DNA from: Variovorax paradoxus
Lineage (GTDB): Bacteria; Pseudomonadota; Gammaproteobacteria; Burkholderiales; Burkholderiaceae_C
Direction of reading: 5' to 3'
Assembly: GCF_018614955.1 (NCBI RefSeq)
Contig: NZ_JAGGNV010000007.1
Location: 40,301 to 104,300, forward strand
Length of the DNA stretch: 64,000 bases
Shown: piece by piece, positions 33,761 to 43,352 of the stretch
Layout: every line of letters starts with the position of its first letter
How positions within the stretch are numbered: position 1 is the first letter of the stretch
The notes under the pieces: generated by a model
Databases searched by the model: none
Told to the model about the DNA's origin: nothing
What the model saw: the letters and a program-made list of their open reading frames with translations, nothing else
Program-made: the position numbers and the translations under genes

Positions 33761-34297
33761 TTACTTGTTGCCGGTCAGTCTGTGCGCTTGATGATTGCCG
33801 AAGGTCAGCGGGCTGGCCGTGTCGCAATTGAGCACTGGAGTCGTCGCGCCCGCCAAAGTGATGATGACCAGGGCAGTGTCTTTGGTGCCAGGCTCTCCGC
33901 CGTCGGTGAATGTGAATGTGATCGACGCTGGCTGACCGTTGAAGGTGCCGGTTCCCGCTCCCTCGAAGGTGTCGAAGGGCGCAGTCGGAGGTTGTGGTTC
34001 GATGTTCGGGTCGTCGGTGCACAGGGCCTTCGTCAACGTGGTCAGATGGAAATTGTCGCCACCGGAGAAGTTGATTTCCAGATTGTTCGGCTCTGCGGGA
34101 CTGGACTGCGCGTCGGTCTTGCAATGCAACTCGAACCCGTGCGTCACTCTTTGATTCCCTGTCGCGAGTTCGCTGCAGAAAAAGCTTCCGCCACCCGTCA
34201 TTCGGCCTTGCTCGTGCGCCCATGCAGAGCCCAACATCATCATCGCCGCCGCTGCCGCGGAAGCGCAGAGCACAGTCTTACCATGAGGCTTGTCCAT
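33761..34297 (-). CDS. Secreted protein of unknown function
   Basis: 178 residues from ATG 34297, with GGGGAAG upstream. The N-terminus (VLCASAAAAAMMMLGSAWA) is a signal peptide cleaved before HEQGRMTGGGSFF. The mature part has four cysteines (FFCSEL, ELHCKT, KALCTD, LNCDT), which could form disulfides in the periplasm or outside, and is otherwise beta-rich (ASITFTFTDGGEPGTKDTALVIITLAG). The RMTGGGS start occurs in several unrelated secreted bacterial proteins, but no function follows from it. An in-frame extension to 34363 precedes the signal and was not used. Confidence 0.65.
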   Translation of the reverse strand: MDKPHGKTVLCASAAAAAMMMLGSAWAHEQGRMTGGGSFFCSELATGNQRVTHGFELHCKTDAQSSPAEPNNLEINFSGGDNFHLTTLTKALCTDDPNIEPQPPTAPFDTFEGAGTGTFNGQPASITFTFTDGGEPGTKDTALVIITLAGATTPVLNCDTASPLTFGNHQAHRLTGNK

Positions 34298-34483
34298 GAT
34301 CTTCCCCTTGCCCCGCCACGGGCAGTGATACCAGGGCCCCGAGCCACTCACTTCAGGACACATCGATCAGTCAGACACGCAGGCCCATCGGGCGCAGATG
34401 TTCTACGCCTCCGGTGGACCTTTCTCCATACAACGAATGGCCTATAGGAACCAGGCACGAACAAGTGGAGTAGAAACTTCAGT

Positions 34484-34786
34484 ATGAACATACCAACGCC
34501 ACCGAAACCCACCACGACGGAACCGGTCCTGCAGTCTCCTTCGACGGTGTATGTGGATCAGATCGCGCAAATTGCCGTCGGACCTTCTGTCTCCAAGCTC
34601 ATTTTTGGGACTGAGGCTCGATCTGGCGAGGTGCCGAAGCCGATTCAGACCATCGTGATGCCCACACCAGCGCTGTTGCAACTTCATCAGCAACTGGGCA
34701 GTCTTTTGGAGGACCGGGAAATCATGGGTGCCATATCGAAGAACGTCTTGAAGTTCGCGGAGGCGCTGCAAAAGCCGGTCAAATAA
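34484..34786 (+). CDS. Unrecognised small protein
   Basis: 100 residues; family not recognised. A Pro/Thr-rich start (MNIPTPPKPTTTEPV) is followed by YVDQIAQIAVGPSVSKLIFG and a helical C-terminus (ALLQLHQQLGSLLEDREIMGAISKNVLKFAEAL). The ATG is the only reasonable start although its Shine-Dalgarno (GTGGAG) is 13 nt away. A strong hairpin terminator follows at once, supporting a monocistronic gene. The middle stretch resembles the DUF3467-type layout of small proteins that contain a VGPS core, but this is a weak impression. Confidence 0.6.
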   Translation: MNIPTPPKPTTTEPVLQSPSTVYVDQIAQIAVGPSVSKLIFGTEARSGEVPKPIQTIVMPTPALLQLHQQLGSLLEDREIMGAISKNVLKFAEALQKPVK

Positions 34787-34789
34787 GAA

Positions 34790-34823
34790 AGGCCCGCATG
34801 CCTGTTGGCTGCGGGCCTCTTTG
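34790..34823 (+). terminator. Rho-independent terminator
   Basis: AGGCCCGCA (34790-34798) pairs with TGCGGGCCT (34810-34818) around an 11-nt loop and is followed by CTCTTT. It starts 4 nt after the small gene ending at 34786. The downstream T run is short. Confidence 0.75.
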
Positions 34824-34845
34824 GGGAGCAGTTCTTGCGCTAAGT

Positions 34846-35070
34846 TCAGGCCGCCTCGTTGCCATCGATCGCCGGGTGAGTGCTCGAGATTGCGGAGACG
34901 ATACCGACGGCGCTCGCGCGCAGCAGTTCCTGCCGCAGGGCCGTCTCCAGCTGACGGCGCGCCGTGTCCGGGCGGTCGTGGTCGTACTCTTCGTCCAGCT
35001 CGCAGTGCAGGTAGTAGTCGACCCGGGCCATGAGTCGCTCTATCGATGCTGCGAGGTCTGTCTCATTCAT
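34846..35070 (-). CDS. Unrecognised small acidic protein
   Basis: 74 residues; family not recognised. It starts at ATG 35070 (GGGAG lies upstream; a GTG at 35085 is possible). The sequence is helical, with LAASIERLMARVDYYLHCELDEEYDHDRPDTARRQLETALRQELLRA, strongly charged and rich in Asp/Glu/Arg. It is a stand-alone gene on the minus strand between the terminator at 34790 and the DUF697-like gene. The 162 bases upstream (35071-35232) show no other gene. Confidence 0.55.
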   Translation of the reverse strand: MNETDLAASIERLMARVDYYLHCELDEEYDHDRPDTARRQLETALRQELLRASAVGIVSAISSTHPAIDGNEAA

Positions 35071-35232
35071 CTTTCGATCTCCCACCTTGGTCCCTGTTTG
35101 GCCTTTGGGGCTTGCCCCTAAATCGGTCGGGGGCTCTCCGTTGCTTTGGACGCATTATCACCCGTCAGCACGATTGCGCCGGATTCTGCGGCGTGTTAGT
35201 CCAATTCCCTGTGGGGGCAAAGGCACGCCCTT

Positions 35233-35799
35233 TCAGTGCAGCCGGAGGCGATTCCATGTCTGGCGGATGCGGGACGAGGCCACCGGCTCTTCAGCTCGCG
35301 GCGCGCCGTCGGGCGGCGGGAGCAGGTGCCGGACCGATTGCGCCACCTGCACGCATTCCTTGATGTGCAGCTCGCCCAGCGTACGCAAGGCGACATAGCC
35401 CAGCGCGGCCGAGACGACCTGGCCCGCGATGGGTACGTACTTGATGGCCTGCTTCGCCGTCAGGCGGATGCCGGCATGACGGGCCAGCTTGATCAGCAAT
35501 TCGCGGGTCACGAGCTTGCCCACCAGCAGCGCGCCGACGGCGGCGGCCGCTTTCTGCACGCGCTCGCGCTGATGGGGCGCCAGGCGCTGGATCTGGGCCA
35601 CCGAGAGGCCGAATTCCGCACTGATCTGGGGCACTACCCGCGAGAGCAGTGCCGCGTCGGCGGCCCAATCGACGCCGGGAAGCGGAACCGCGCTCGCGGC
35701 GGCAGCGATCAGCGCCTTGCGGCCGAGCAGGCGCCGGCTGCGCCGGATCGCCGCGATCAACTGCGGATCACCCTGGGCGAGTTCGATGGCCGACGGCAT
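35233..35799 (-). CDS. DUF697/EcsC-like membrane-associated protein
   Basis: 188 residues. Two hydrophobic hairpins are evident: RKALIAAAASAVPLPGVDWAADAALLSRVVPQISAEFGL and KYVPIAGQVVSAALGYVALRTLGEL. The VPLPGVD...FG...PIAGQVVSA pattern resembles DUF697-type domains (found in YcjF and GTPase-associated proteins), which insert into or lie on membranes. No GTPase domain is attached. Function unknown; assignment is by resemblance only. It lies 25 nt downstream of the ABC-F gene's stop on the same strand. Confidence 0.65.
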   Translation of the reverse strand: MPSAIELAQGDPQLIAAIRRSRRLLGRKALIAAAASAVPLPGVDWAADAALLSRVVPQISAEFGLSVAQIQRLAPHQRERVQKAAAAVGALLVGKLVTRELLIKLARHAGIRLTAKQAIKYVPIAGQVVSAALGYVALRTLGELHIKECVQVAQSVRHLLPPPDGAPRAEEPVASSRIRQTWNRLRLH

Positions 35800-35824
35800 A
35801 TTCGGCGCAGCCTATCACGCCAGC

Positions 35825-37786
35825 TCAGGCCGCGAGCGCCTCGAGCCGGTCCGACAGCGCCAGCCAGCGCTCTTCGAGCTGCCCGATCTCGTCGTTCAGC
35901 GCTTTCAGGCGCTTGCCGGCCTCGGCGATCTCGCTCGCCGGCAGCGGATTCGCCAGCCGCGCTTCGAGCGAGGCCTTTTCGGTGCCGGCCGCGGCGAGGC
36001 GGTCGTCGATCTGCCCCAGCTCGCGCTTGAGCGGCTTCGCCTGTTCGCTGCGCTGCTGGCGGTCCTGGGCCGCTGCCTGGGGAGAAGGCGCCTCCTTCTC
36101 GACGACGGCAGCAGCCTCGCGCGTCGCCAGCTTGGCCTCTTCGCGCAGGCGCTTGGCCTCGTCCAGCAGGTAGCGCTGGTAGTCGTCGAGATCGCCGTCG
36201 AAATCGGTCACCACGCCGCGGCCGACCAGCCAGAACTCGTCACAGACCGAGCGCAGCAGCGCGCGGTCGTGGCTCACCAGCATCAGCGTGCCTTCGAACT
36301 CGTTGAGGGCCACGGCCAGGGCCTCGCGGGTGGCGAGGTCGAGGTGGTTGGTCGGTTCGTCGAGCAGCAGCAGGTTGGGCCGCTGCCAGACCATCATCGC
36401 CAGCACCAGGCGCGCCTTCTCGCCGCCGCTCATGGTGCCGACCGCCTGTTTCACCATGTCGCCGCTGAAGTTGAAGCTGCCCAGGTAGCCGCGCAGGTCC
36501 TGCTCGCCGGTGCGCTCCTTGACGCTTGAGCCGAGCTCGCGCGCCATGCGCACCATGTGTTCGAGAGGGGTGTCCTGCGGGCGCAGCACGTCGAGCTCCT
36601 GCTGCGCGAAGTAGCCGATGTTGAGGCCTTTGCCCTCGGTCACCGTGCCGGCAAGCGCGCCCATCTCGCGCGCGATGGTCTTGACCAGCGTCGACTTGCC
36701 CTGGCCGTTGGCGCCCAGGATGCCAATGCGTTGGCCGGCCAGCACCGAACGGTTCACGCCGCGCAGGATGGTCTTGGGCGGCTCGTCTTCAATCAGGTAG
36801 CCGAAGCTCGCGTCGCTGATCGAGAGCATCGGGTTCGGGATGTTCCCTGGCTCCTTGAACTCGAAGCTGAAGTCGGCCTCGGCGAGCAGCGGCGCGACTT
36901 TTTCCATGCGCTCCAGCGCCTTGACGCGGCTTTGCGCCTGCTTGGCCTTGCTGGCCTTGGCCTTGAAGCGGTCGATGAACTTCTGCAGGTGGGCGATCTT
37001 GTCCTGCTGTTTCGCGAAGGCGGATTGCTGCAGCTCCATCTGCTGGGCACGCAGGGTCTCGAAGGCGCTGTAGTTGCCGCCGTAGCGCGTGAGCTTGGCA
37101 TGCTCGATGTGCAGCGTGACGTCGGTCACGGCGTCGAGGAATTCGCGGTCGTGGCTGATCACGATCATCGTGCCGGCGTATTTCTGCAGCCAGGCTTCGA
37201 GCCAGACCAGGGCGTCCAGGTCCAGGTGGTTGGTCGGTTCATCGAGCAGCAGCAGGTCGCTCGGGCACATCAGCGCGCGCGCCAGCTGCAGGCGCATGCG
37301 CCAGCCGCCGGAGAAGCTGTTGACCGGCTGGTCGAGCTCATGCGCCTTGAAGCCGAGGCCGAGGATCAGTGCCTGTGCGCGCGGCACGGCGTCGTGCTCG
37401 CCGGCGTCGGCCAGGTCGGTGTAGGCATGCGCCAGGTCCATGCCGATGTCGTGATCGTCGGGGTCCGCTTCGTGGGCGGCTTCGGTGGCGGCGAGGGCCT
37501 CGCGCAACTCCACCAGCCGGGTGTCGCCGCCGACCACGAAGTCGGTGGCGGACTCGTCGGTCTCAGGCATGTTCTGTGCGACCTGCGCCAGCCGCCACTG
37601 CTTGGGGGAGGCGAAGTCGCCGCCGTCCTCGTGCAGCGTGCCGTTGAACAGCGCGAACAGGGTGGACTTGCCGGCGCCGTTGCGCCCCACCAGCCCGACC
37701 TTCTCGCCGGGGTTGATGGTGACGCTCGCGCCGTCGAGCAGCACTTTGGCGCTGCGGCGCAGGATGACGTTTTTGAGGGTGATCAT
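35825..37786 (-). CDS. ABC-F family ATPase (YheS/Uup-like)
   Basis: 653 residues with two ABC domains and no membrane part. The first has GRNGAGKSTL, FSGGWRMRLQLARAL and LLLLDEPTNHLD; the second has LGANGQGKSTLVK, MSGGEKARLVLAMM and LLLLDEPTNHLD. The linker (FAKQQDKIAHLQKFIDRFKAKASKAKQAQSRVKALERM) is the ABC-F interaction motif, and a C-terminal coiled coil follows. ABC-F proteins bind the ribosomal E-site to relieve stalled translation. The C-terminal arrangement is closest to YheS. ATG at 37786. Confidence 0.9.
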   Translation of the reverse strand: MITLKNVILRRSAKVLLDGASVTINPGEKVGLVGRNGAGKSTLFALFNGTLHEDGGDFASPKQWRLAQVAQNMPETDESATDFVVGGDTRLVELREALAATEAAHEADPDDHDIGMDLAHAYTDLADAGEHDAVPRAQALILGLGFKAHELDQPVNSFSGGWRMRLQLARALMCPSDLLLLDEPTNHLDLDALVWLEAWLQKYAGTMIVISHDREFLDAVTDVTLHIEHAKLTRYGGNYSAFETLRAQQMELQQSAFAKQQDKIAHLQKFIDRFKAKASKAKQAQSRVKALERMEKVAPLLAEADFSFEFKEPGNIPNPMLSISDASFGYLIEDEPPKTILRGVNRSVLAGQRIGILGANGQGKSTLVKTIAREMGALAGTVTEGKGLNIGYFAQQELDVLRPQDTPLEHMVRMARELGSSVKERTGEQDLRGYLGSFNFSGDMVKQAVGTMSGGEKARLVLAMMVWQRPNLLLLDEPTNHLDLATREALAVALNEFEGTLMLVSHDRALLRSVCDEFWLVGRGVVTDFDGDLDDYQRYLLDEAKRLREEAKLATREAAAVVEKEAPSPQAAAQDRQQRSEQAKPLKRELGQIDDRLAAAGTEKASLEARLANPLPASEIAEAGKRLKALNDEIGQLEERWLALSDRLEALAA

Positions 37787-37871
37787 GTCAGCGCCCGCCC
37801 GGCCGCCCGAAGGGCGCTGAGCGCCCCCTCGGGGGGCAGCGATACACGAAGTGATGAGCGTGGGGGCATTT
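37787..37871 (-). repeat. Intergenic palindromic repeat, copy 1
   Basis: Read on the minus strand, the element contains CCCCCACGCTC, then CACTTCGTGT, then TCGCTGCCCCCC facing GGGGGCGC. It fills the gap between prmB and the ABC-F gene. About 40 of 48 core positions match copy 2 at 38736, which lies in the opposite orientation. Repeats of this kind are familiar from Comamonadaceae intergenic regions. Confidence 0.7.
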
Positions 37872-38735
37872 TTAAGTTAGGGATTCGCGCGGGACCAGCA
37901 ATACCTGGTCTTCGCCCGCGCTGGTGGCGAGCCACACCACTTCGAGCTGCGGGAACGCTGCCTCGAAGTGCGAGCGCTCGTTGCCGATTTCAAGCACCAG
38001 CACGCCGGATTCGCTCATGCGCGCCGGTGCGTCGGCGAAAAGCCGGCGGATGAAGTCCATGCCGTCGGCGCCGCCGGCCAGCGCGAGCTCGGGCTCGGCG
38101 CGGTACTCGGCGGGGAGCCCGGCCATGCTCTTCGCATTGACGTAGGGCGGGTTGCAAAGGATCAGGTCGTAGGGCCCGCGCACACTGGCGAGGCCGTCGG
38201 ATTCGATGAGCGTGACGCGCGAGTCGAGCTGGTGGCGCGTGACGTTAATGGCCGCCACTTCGAGCGCCGCGGTCGACAGGTCGACCGCGTCGACGCTGAC
38301 TTCCGGATAGGTCATGGCCGCCAGCACCGCGAGGCTGCCGTTGCCGGTGCACAGGTCCAGCACGCGCCGGGTGTGTTCGCCGAGCCAGGGGTCGATGCTG
38401 CCGTCGGCCAGCAGCTCCGCGATGAAGCTGCGCGGCACGATGGCGCGTTCGTCGACGTAGAAGGGCACGCCTTGCAGCCAAGCTTCCTTGGTCAGGTAGG
38501 CCGCGGGCTTGCGCGATGCAATCCGTTGCGCGAGCAGCTCGGCCACTCGGGCCGCATCCGCTGGCGCGACCGGTCGATCCGCGACCGCATCGAGGTCGTC
38601 CAGCGGCAGGCCCAGCCGCCAAAGCACCAGCCAGGCCGCCTCGTCGAAAGCGTTCTGTGTGCCGTGGCCGAAGGCCACGCCCGCATCGGCCAGCTGCTTC
38701 GCGCCGGCCTCGATCAGCTCGATGACACTGCTCAT
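37872..38735 (-). CDS. prmB: 50S ribosomal protein L3 glutamine methyltransferase
   Basis: 287 residues from ATG 38735; an in-frame extension to 38756 falls in the repeat and is rejected. SAM-binding motifs are RVLDLCTGNGSLAVLAAM and VDAVDLSTAAL; the catalytic NPPY motif is in LILCNPPYVNAKSM. PrmB methylates Gln150 of ribosomal protein L3. PrmC is similar, but the N-terminal region and ERAIVPRSFIAELL segment favour PrmB. Confidence 0.9.
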   Translation of the reverse strand: MSSVIELIEAGAKQLADAGVAFGHGTQNAFDEAAWLVLWRLGLPLDDLDAVADRPVAPADAARVAELLAQRIASRKPAAYLTKEAWLQGVPFYVDERAIVPRSFIAELLADGSIDPWLGEHTRRVLDLCTGNGSLAVLAAMTYPEVSVDAVDLSTAALEVAAINVTRHQLDSRVTLIESDGLASVRGPYDLILCNPPYVNAKSMAGLPAEYRAEPELALAGGADGMDFIRRLFADAPARMSESGVLVLEIGNERSHFEAAFPQLEVVWLATSAGEDQVLLVPRESLT

Positions 38736-38817
38736 TACCGCCCCCACGCTCGGCACTGCGTGTCCTCGCTGCCCCCCACGGGGGCGCGAGCTTGCTTGAA
38801 GCGGTTCTGCGCGGCGC
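38736..38817 (+). repeat. Intergenic palindromic repeat, copy 2
   Basis: It contains CCCCCACGCTC, CACTGCGTGT, CTCGCTGCCCCCC and GGGGGCGC on the plus strand, lying between dapE and prmB. It is inverted relative to copy 1 at 37787, so prmB is bracketed by the pair. Confidence 0.7.
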
Positions 38818-39999
38818 TCATACCCCGAGCAGCGTTTCGAGCCGGTCCAGCGTGCGTTTGTAGATGTTCTTGAGCTGTTCGATCTCGGCGACGGCGATGT
38901 GCTCGTCGATCTTGTGGATGCTCGCGTTGACCGGGCCCAGTTCGACCACCTGCTTGCAGATCTTGGCGATGAAGCGCGCGTCGCTGGTGCCGCCGCTGGT
39001 CGACAGTTCGGTCTCGATGCCGGTCTCGTCGCGGATCGCCCCCTGCACCGCGCCGACCAGCTCGCCCGGCGTGGTCAGGAAGGGCAGGCCGCCGATGGTC
39101 CAGGCCAGCGTGTAGTCGAGGCCGTGCGCGTCGAGCACGGCCTGCACGCGCGCTTGCAGCGATTCGGGCGTCGATTCGGTCGAGAAGCGGAAATTGAAGT
39201 CGATCACCGCCGCGCCGGGAATCACGTTGCTGGCGCCGGTACCCGCATGGATGTTGCTGATCTGCCAGCTGGTCGGCTGGAAATAGGCATTGCTCGCAGC
39301 ATCCCAGCCGCCGGCCGCGTTGATCGCCACCAATTCAGCCAGCGCCGGCGCAAAGGCGTGAACCGGGTTCTTCGCCAGGTGCGGGTAGGCGATGTGCCCC
39401 TGTACGCCCTTGACGGTGAGCTTGCCGCTCATGGTGCCGCGCCGGCCGTTCTTGATCATGTCGCCGCAGCGCTCGACCGCGGTCGGCTCGCCGACGATGC
39501 AGTAGTCGATGCGTTCGCCGCGCGCGGCCAGCGTGTTGCAGACCACCACGGTGCCGTCGAGCGCTGGCCCTTCCTCGTCGCTGGTGAGGAGCAGGGCGAG
39601 CGTGAGGCGGGGATCGGGCGTGGCGGCCAGGAAGTCCTCGATCGCGACGACAAAGGCCGCCAGCGAGGTCTTCATGTCGCAGGCGCCTCGGCCGTAGAGC
39701 TTGCCGCCGCGGTGCGTGGGCGTGAACGGATGGCTGCTCCACTGCTCGAGCGGGCCGGTGGGCACCACGTCGGTGTGGCCGGCAAAGGCCACGGTGCGCG
39801 TGGCCTGCGGCTCGGCGGCGCCGGGACGCACGGCCCACAGGTTGGTCACGCGAAAGTCGGCCGGGCTGCTTTCAATGCTCTCGAGCCGGAAGCCGAGCCG
39901 CGCCAGCCGCTCGCCGAGGATCTGCTGGCAGCCCGCATCGTCGGGGGTGACCGAGGGGCGGGAGATCAGTTGTTCGGCGAGTTGCAGCGTTCGGGACAT
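38818..39999 (-). CDS. dapE: Succinyl-diaminopimelate desuccinylase
   Basis: 393 residues. M20 peptidase family: [18 protein letters not shown] contains the metal His and Asp, [16 protein letters not shown] the bridging Asp, [12 protein letters not shown] the catalytic Glu pair, and [14 protein letters not shown] a later metal-site block. It hydrolyses N-succinyl-LL-diaminopimelate in lysine and peptidoglycan precursor synthesis. It is grouped with dapD and dapC on the same strand, with a pilU-like gene between. Confidence 0.96.
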   Translation of the reverse strand: MSRTLQLAEQLISRPSVTPDDAGCQQILGERLARLGFRLESIESSPADFRVTNLWAVRPGAAEPQATRTVAFAGHTDVVPTGPLEQWSSHPFTPTHRGGKLYGRGACDMKTSLAAFVVAIEDFLAATPDPRLTLALLLTSDEEGPALDGTVVVCNTLAARGERIDYCIVGEPTAVERCGDMIKNGRRGTMSGKLTVKGVQGHIAYPHLAKNPVHAFAPALAELVAINAAGGWDAASNAYFQPTSWQISNIHAGTGASNVIPGAAVIDFNFRFSTESTPESLQARVQAVLDAHGLDYTLAWTIGGLPFLTTPGELVGAVQGAIRDETGIETELSTSGGTSDARFIAKICKQVVELGPVNASIHKIDEHIAVAEIEQLKNIYKRTLDRLETLLGV

Positions 40000-40015
40000 T
40001 GAAAAAAGAAAGGGG

Positions 40016-41170
40016 CTAGTGACGGACGTCGAGCGTGATGTCCGTGAAGGTGGGTTCGTCGACCTGGTCGAGCAGTGCGCGGTCTTCGCGGCGCGCGGCC
40101 GGTGCGGCGCGGTTCTGCAGGCGCCACATCAGATTGGTCGGGGAGTCGGCTTGCGCGAGGCCTTCCTCGCGGGTGATGAAGCCGTCGGTGATCAGCCGGG
40201 CGATGTCTTCCTCGAAGGTCTGCGAGCCTTCGGCCATGGACTGCTCCATCGCCTCCTTGACGCCCGAGAAGTCGCCCTTGCCGATGAGCTCGGCCACCAG
40301 CGCCGTGTTGAGCAGCACTTCGAGCGCCGGCATGCGAGCGCCGTCGGGCGTGCGCAGCAGGCGTTGCGCGACGATTGCGCGCAAGGCGCCGCCGAGATCG
40401 CCCAACAGCGTGGCGCGCACCTCGACCGGGTAGAAGCTCAGGATACGGTTGAGCGCGCGGTAGCTGTTGTTGGCATGCAGCGTGGCCACGCACAGGTGGC
40501 CCGATTGCGCATAGGCGATCGCCGCCGTCATTGTCTCGCGGTCGCGGATCTCGCCGATCTGGATCACATCCGGCGCCTGGCGCAGTGCGTTCTTGAGCGC
40601 GATCTGCAGCGACTGCGTGTCGCTGCCGACGTCGCGCTGGTTCACCATGGACTTCTTGTTGGTGAAGGTGAATTCGATCGGCTCCTCGACCGTGAGGATG
40701 TGGCCGGTGGCGTTCTCGTTGCGGAAGTCCAGCATCGAGGCCAGCGTGGTGCTCTTGCCGGCGCCGGTGGAGCCCACCATCAGGATCAGGCCGCGCTTCT
40801 CCATCACCAGCGTCTTCAGGATCTCGGGCAGGTTCAGCTCGGCGAAGGACGGGATGACGGAGGCGATGTGCCGCACCACCACCGCATAGCTGCCGCGCTG
40901 GCGCATGGCGCTGATGCGGAAGTTGCCCGCATCCTCGAGCGCGATCGCCGTGTTGAGCTCGCCGGTGCGTTCGAGTTCGGCGATGCGCTCCGCATTCACC
41001 ACCTCGGACAGCAGGGCCAGCGGCGCCTCGGGCGGCAGCACCTGCGCATTGATGGGCAGGCAGTTGCCGTTGATGCGGATCAGCGCCGGGGAGTGCGCCG
41101 AGAGGTAGATGTCGGACGCCTTGCGTTCGGCCATCAGGCGAAGAATTCGCTCCATCGTCTTCATCGACAT
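40016..41170 (-). CDS. PilT/PilU-family twitching motility ATPase
   Basis: 384 residues. Motifs are [18 protein letters not shown] at the N-terminus, Walker [17 protein letters not shown], Asp-box [12 protein letters not shown], Walker [13 protein letters not shown] and the His box [18 protein letters not shown]. The C-terminal extension beyond the PilT core ([32 protein letters not shown]) fits PilU, an accessory retraction ATPase of type IV pili. The gene sits between dapE and dapD, an order seen in related bacteria though the functions are unrelated. No other pilus gene is in the window. Confidence 0.88.
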   Translation of the reverse strand: MSMKTMERILRLMAERKASDIYLSAHSPALIRINGNCLPINAQVLPPEAPLALLSEVVNAERIAELERTGELNTAIALEDAGNFRISAMRQRGSYAVVVRHIASVIPSFAELNLPEILKTLVMEKRGLILMVGSTGAGKSTTLASMLDFRNENATGHILTVEEPIEFTFTNKKSMVNQRDVGSDTQSLQIALKNALRQAPDVIQIGEIRDRETMTAAIAYAQSGHLCVATLHANNSYRALNRILSFYPVEVRATLLGDLGGALRAIVAQRLLRTPDGARMPALEVLLNTALVAELIGKGDFSGVKEAMEQSMAEGSQTFEEDIARLITDGFITREEGLAQADSPTNLMWRLQNRAAPAARREDRALLDQVDEPTFTDITLDVRH

Positions 41171-41209
41171 TTCTCCTCGGCGTTGTGTTGTTGGTTAAGA
41201 ACGAAGTGC

Positions 41210-42034
<825 letters not shown>

Positions 42035-42055
42035 GTGGAATCGATGAAAGAGGGC

Positions 42056-43261
42056 TCAGCGGCCCCGTTGAACGAACTGGACGATGCGCTGCGCGGCCTC
42101 CACGCACTCCTTGGTGCTGGCCACGAGCGCCATGCGGATGCGGCCCCGGCCGGGGTTGGCGCCTTGCGCATCGCGCGCCAGGTAGCTGCCCGGCAACACC
42201 GTCACATTGTATTGAGCGTAGAGCTCGCGGGCGAAGGCAGTGTCGTCGCGCCCCCACGCCGCCGGCACGCCCGCCCAGAGGTAGAAGCTGGCATCGGGCA
42301 GGCGCACGTCGAGCACCGGCTCGAGCAGCGGCGTCACGGCCGCGAACTTGGCGCGGTACTGCGCACGGTTGTCGACCACGTGGCTTTCGTCGCCCCAGGC
42401 CGCGATGCTGGCCGCCGCAACGGCACCGCTCATCGCGCTGCCGTGGTAGGTGCGGTACAGGAGGAACTGCTTCAGGATGGATGCGTCGCCGGCCACGAAG
42501 CCGCTGCGCAACCCGGGCACGTTGCTGCGCTTGGACAGCGAGGTCAGCGCCACCAGGTTGCGGAAGTCGTCGCGGCCCAGCTTGGCGGCGGCTTCGAGTC
42601 CGCCCAGCGGCGGCTCGTCGCGGAAATAGATCTCGCTGTAGCACTCGTCGGAGGCGATGACGAAGCCGTGCTGGTCCGCGAGCGCGAACAGCTTCTTCCA
42701 TTCTTCAAGCGGCATCACTGCGCCGGTCGGGTTGCCCGGCGAGCAGACATACACCAGCTGCGCGCGCGCCCAGATCTCGGCCGGCACGCTGTCCCAGTCG
42801 ACCGCGAAGTTGCGCGCCGCCACGCTCGGCACGTAGTAGGGCTTGGCGCCCGCCAGCAAAGCCGCGCCCTCGTAAATTTGATAGAACGGATTGGGGGCGA
42901 GCACCACCGGCGCCGGCGTTCTCGTGGGGTCGACCACCGTCTGCGCCAGCGCGAACAGTGCTTCGCGCGAGCCATTGACCGGCAGCACCTGCGTCGCCGG
43001 GTCGAGCGCCAGGCCGTAGCGCTGCCGCACCCAGCCGGTGAAGGCCTCGCGCAGCGGGAGCTCGCCCGCGGTCGCGGGGTAGACCGACAGCGTATCGAGG
43101 CTGTTGCTCAATGCATCCTTGATGAAGGGCGGCGTCGCATGCTTGGGCTCGCCGATGCCGAGGCTGATCGGTTCGAAGGCGGGGTTCGGCGTGACGCCGG
43201 CGAACAGTTCGCGCAATCGCGCGAAGGGGTAGGGCTGCAGCTTGGCGAGCAGGGGGTTCAT
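42056..43261 (-). CDS. dapC: Succinyldiaminopimelate transaminase
   Basis: 401 residues. A class I/II PLP aminotransferase with SLGIGEPKHATPPFI, SVYPATAGELPLREAF, VCSPGNPTGAVM, VIASDECYSEIYF and the PLP Lys in LTSLSKRSNVPGLRSGF. The DapC assignment rests on sequence pattern and on linkage to dapD and dapE. It is divergent from the M81 peptidase gene at 43353, with 91 bp between starts. Confidence 0.92.
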   Translation of the reverse strand: MNPLLAKLQPYPFARLRELFAGVTPNPAFEPISLGIGEPKHATPPFIKDALSNSLDTLSVYPATAGELPLREAFTGWVRQRYGLALDPATQVLPVNGSREALFALAQTVVDPTRTPAPVVLAPNPFYQIYEGAALLAGAKPYYVPSVAARNFAVDWDSVPAEIWARAQLVYVCSPGNPTGAVMPLEEWKKLFALADQHGFVIASDECYSEIYFRDEPPLGGLEAAAKLGRDDFRNLVALTSLSKRSNVPGLRSGFVAGDASILKQFLLYRTYHGSAMSGAVAAASIAAWGDESHVVDNRAQYRAKFAAVTPLLEPVLDVRLPDASFYLWAGVPAAWGRDDTAFARELYAQYNVTVLPGSYLARDAQGANPGRGRIRMALVASTKECVEAAQRIVQFVQRGR

Positions 43262-43352
43262 GGCTGCGATTATCGCGGTCGCCGGCCTGGGCGCACCAGC
43301 CGATCGCGGGTCAGGCTGGGCGGCAAAGCCTCTCGCAGCTCACAATGAAACC

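Noticed and set aside
33761-34363. Longer start for the secreted protein at 34363
   Set aside because: The added residues precede the signal peptide, while ATG 34297 has a good ribosome-binding site.
32454-35800. A phage or integrative element using tRNA-Lys as attachment site
   Set aside because: No integrase gene and no duplicate of the tRNA 3' end were found downstream.
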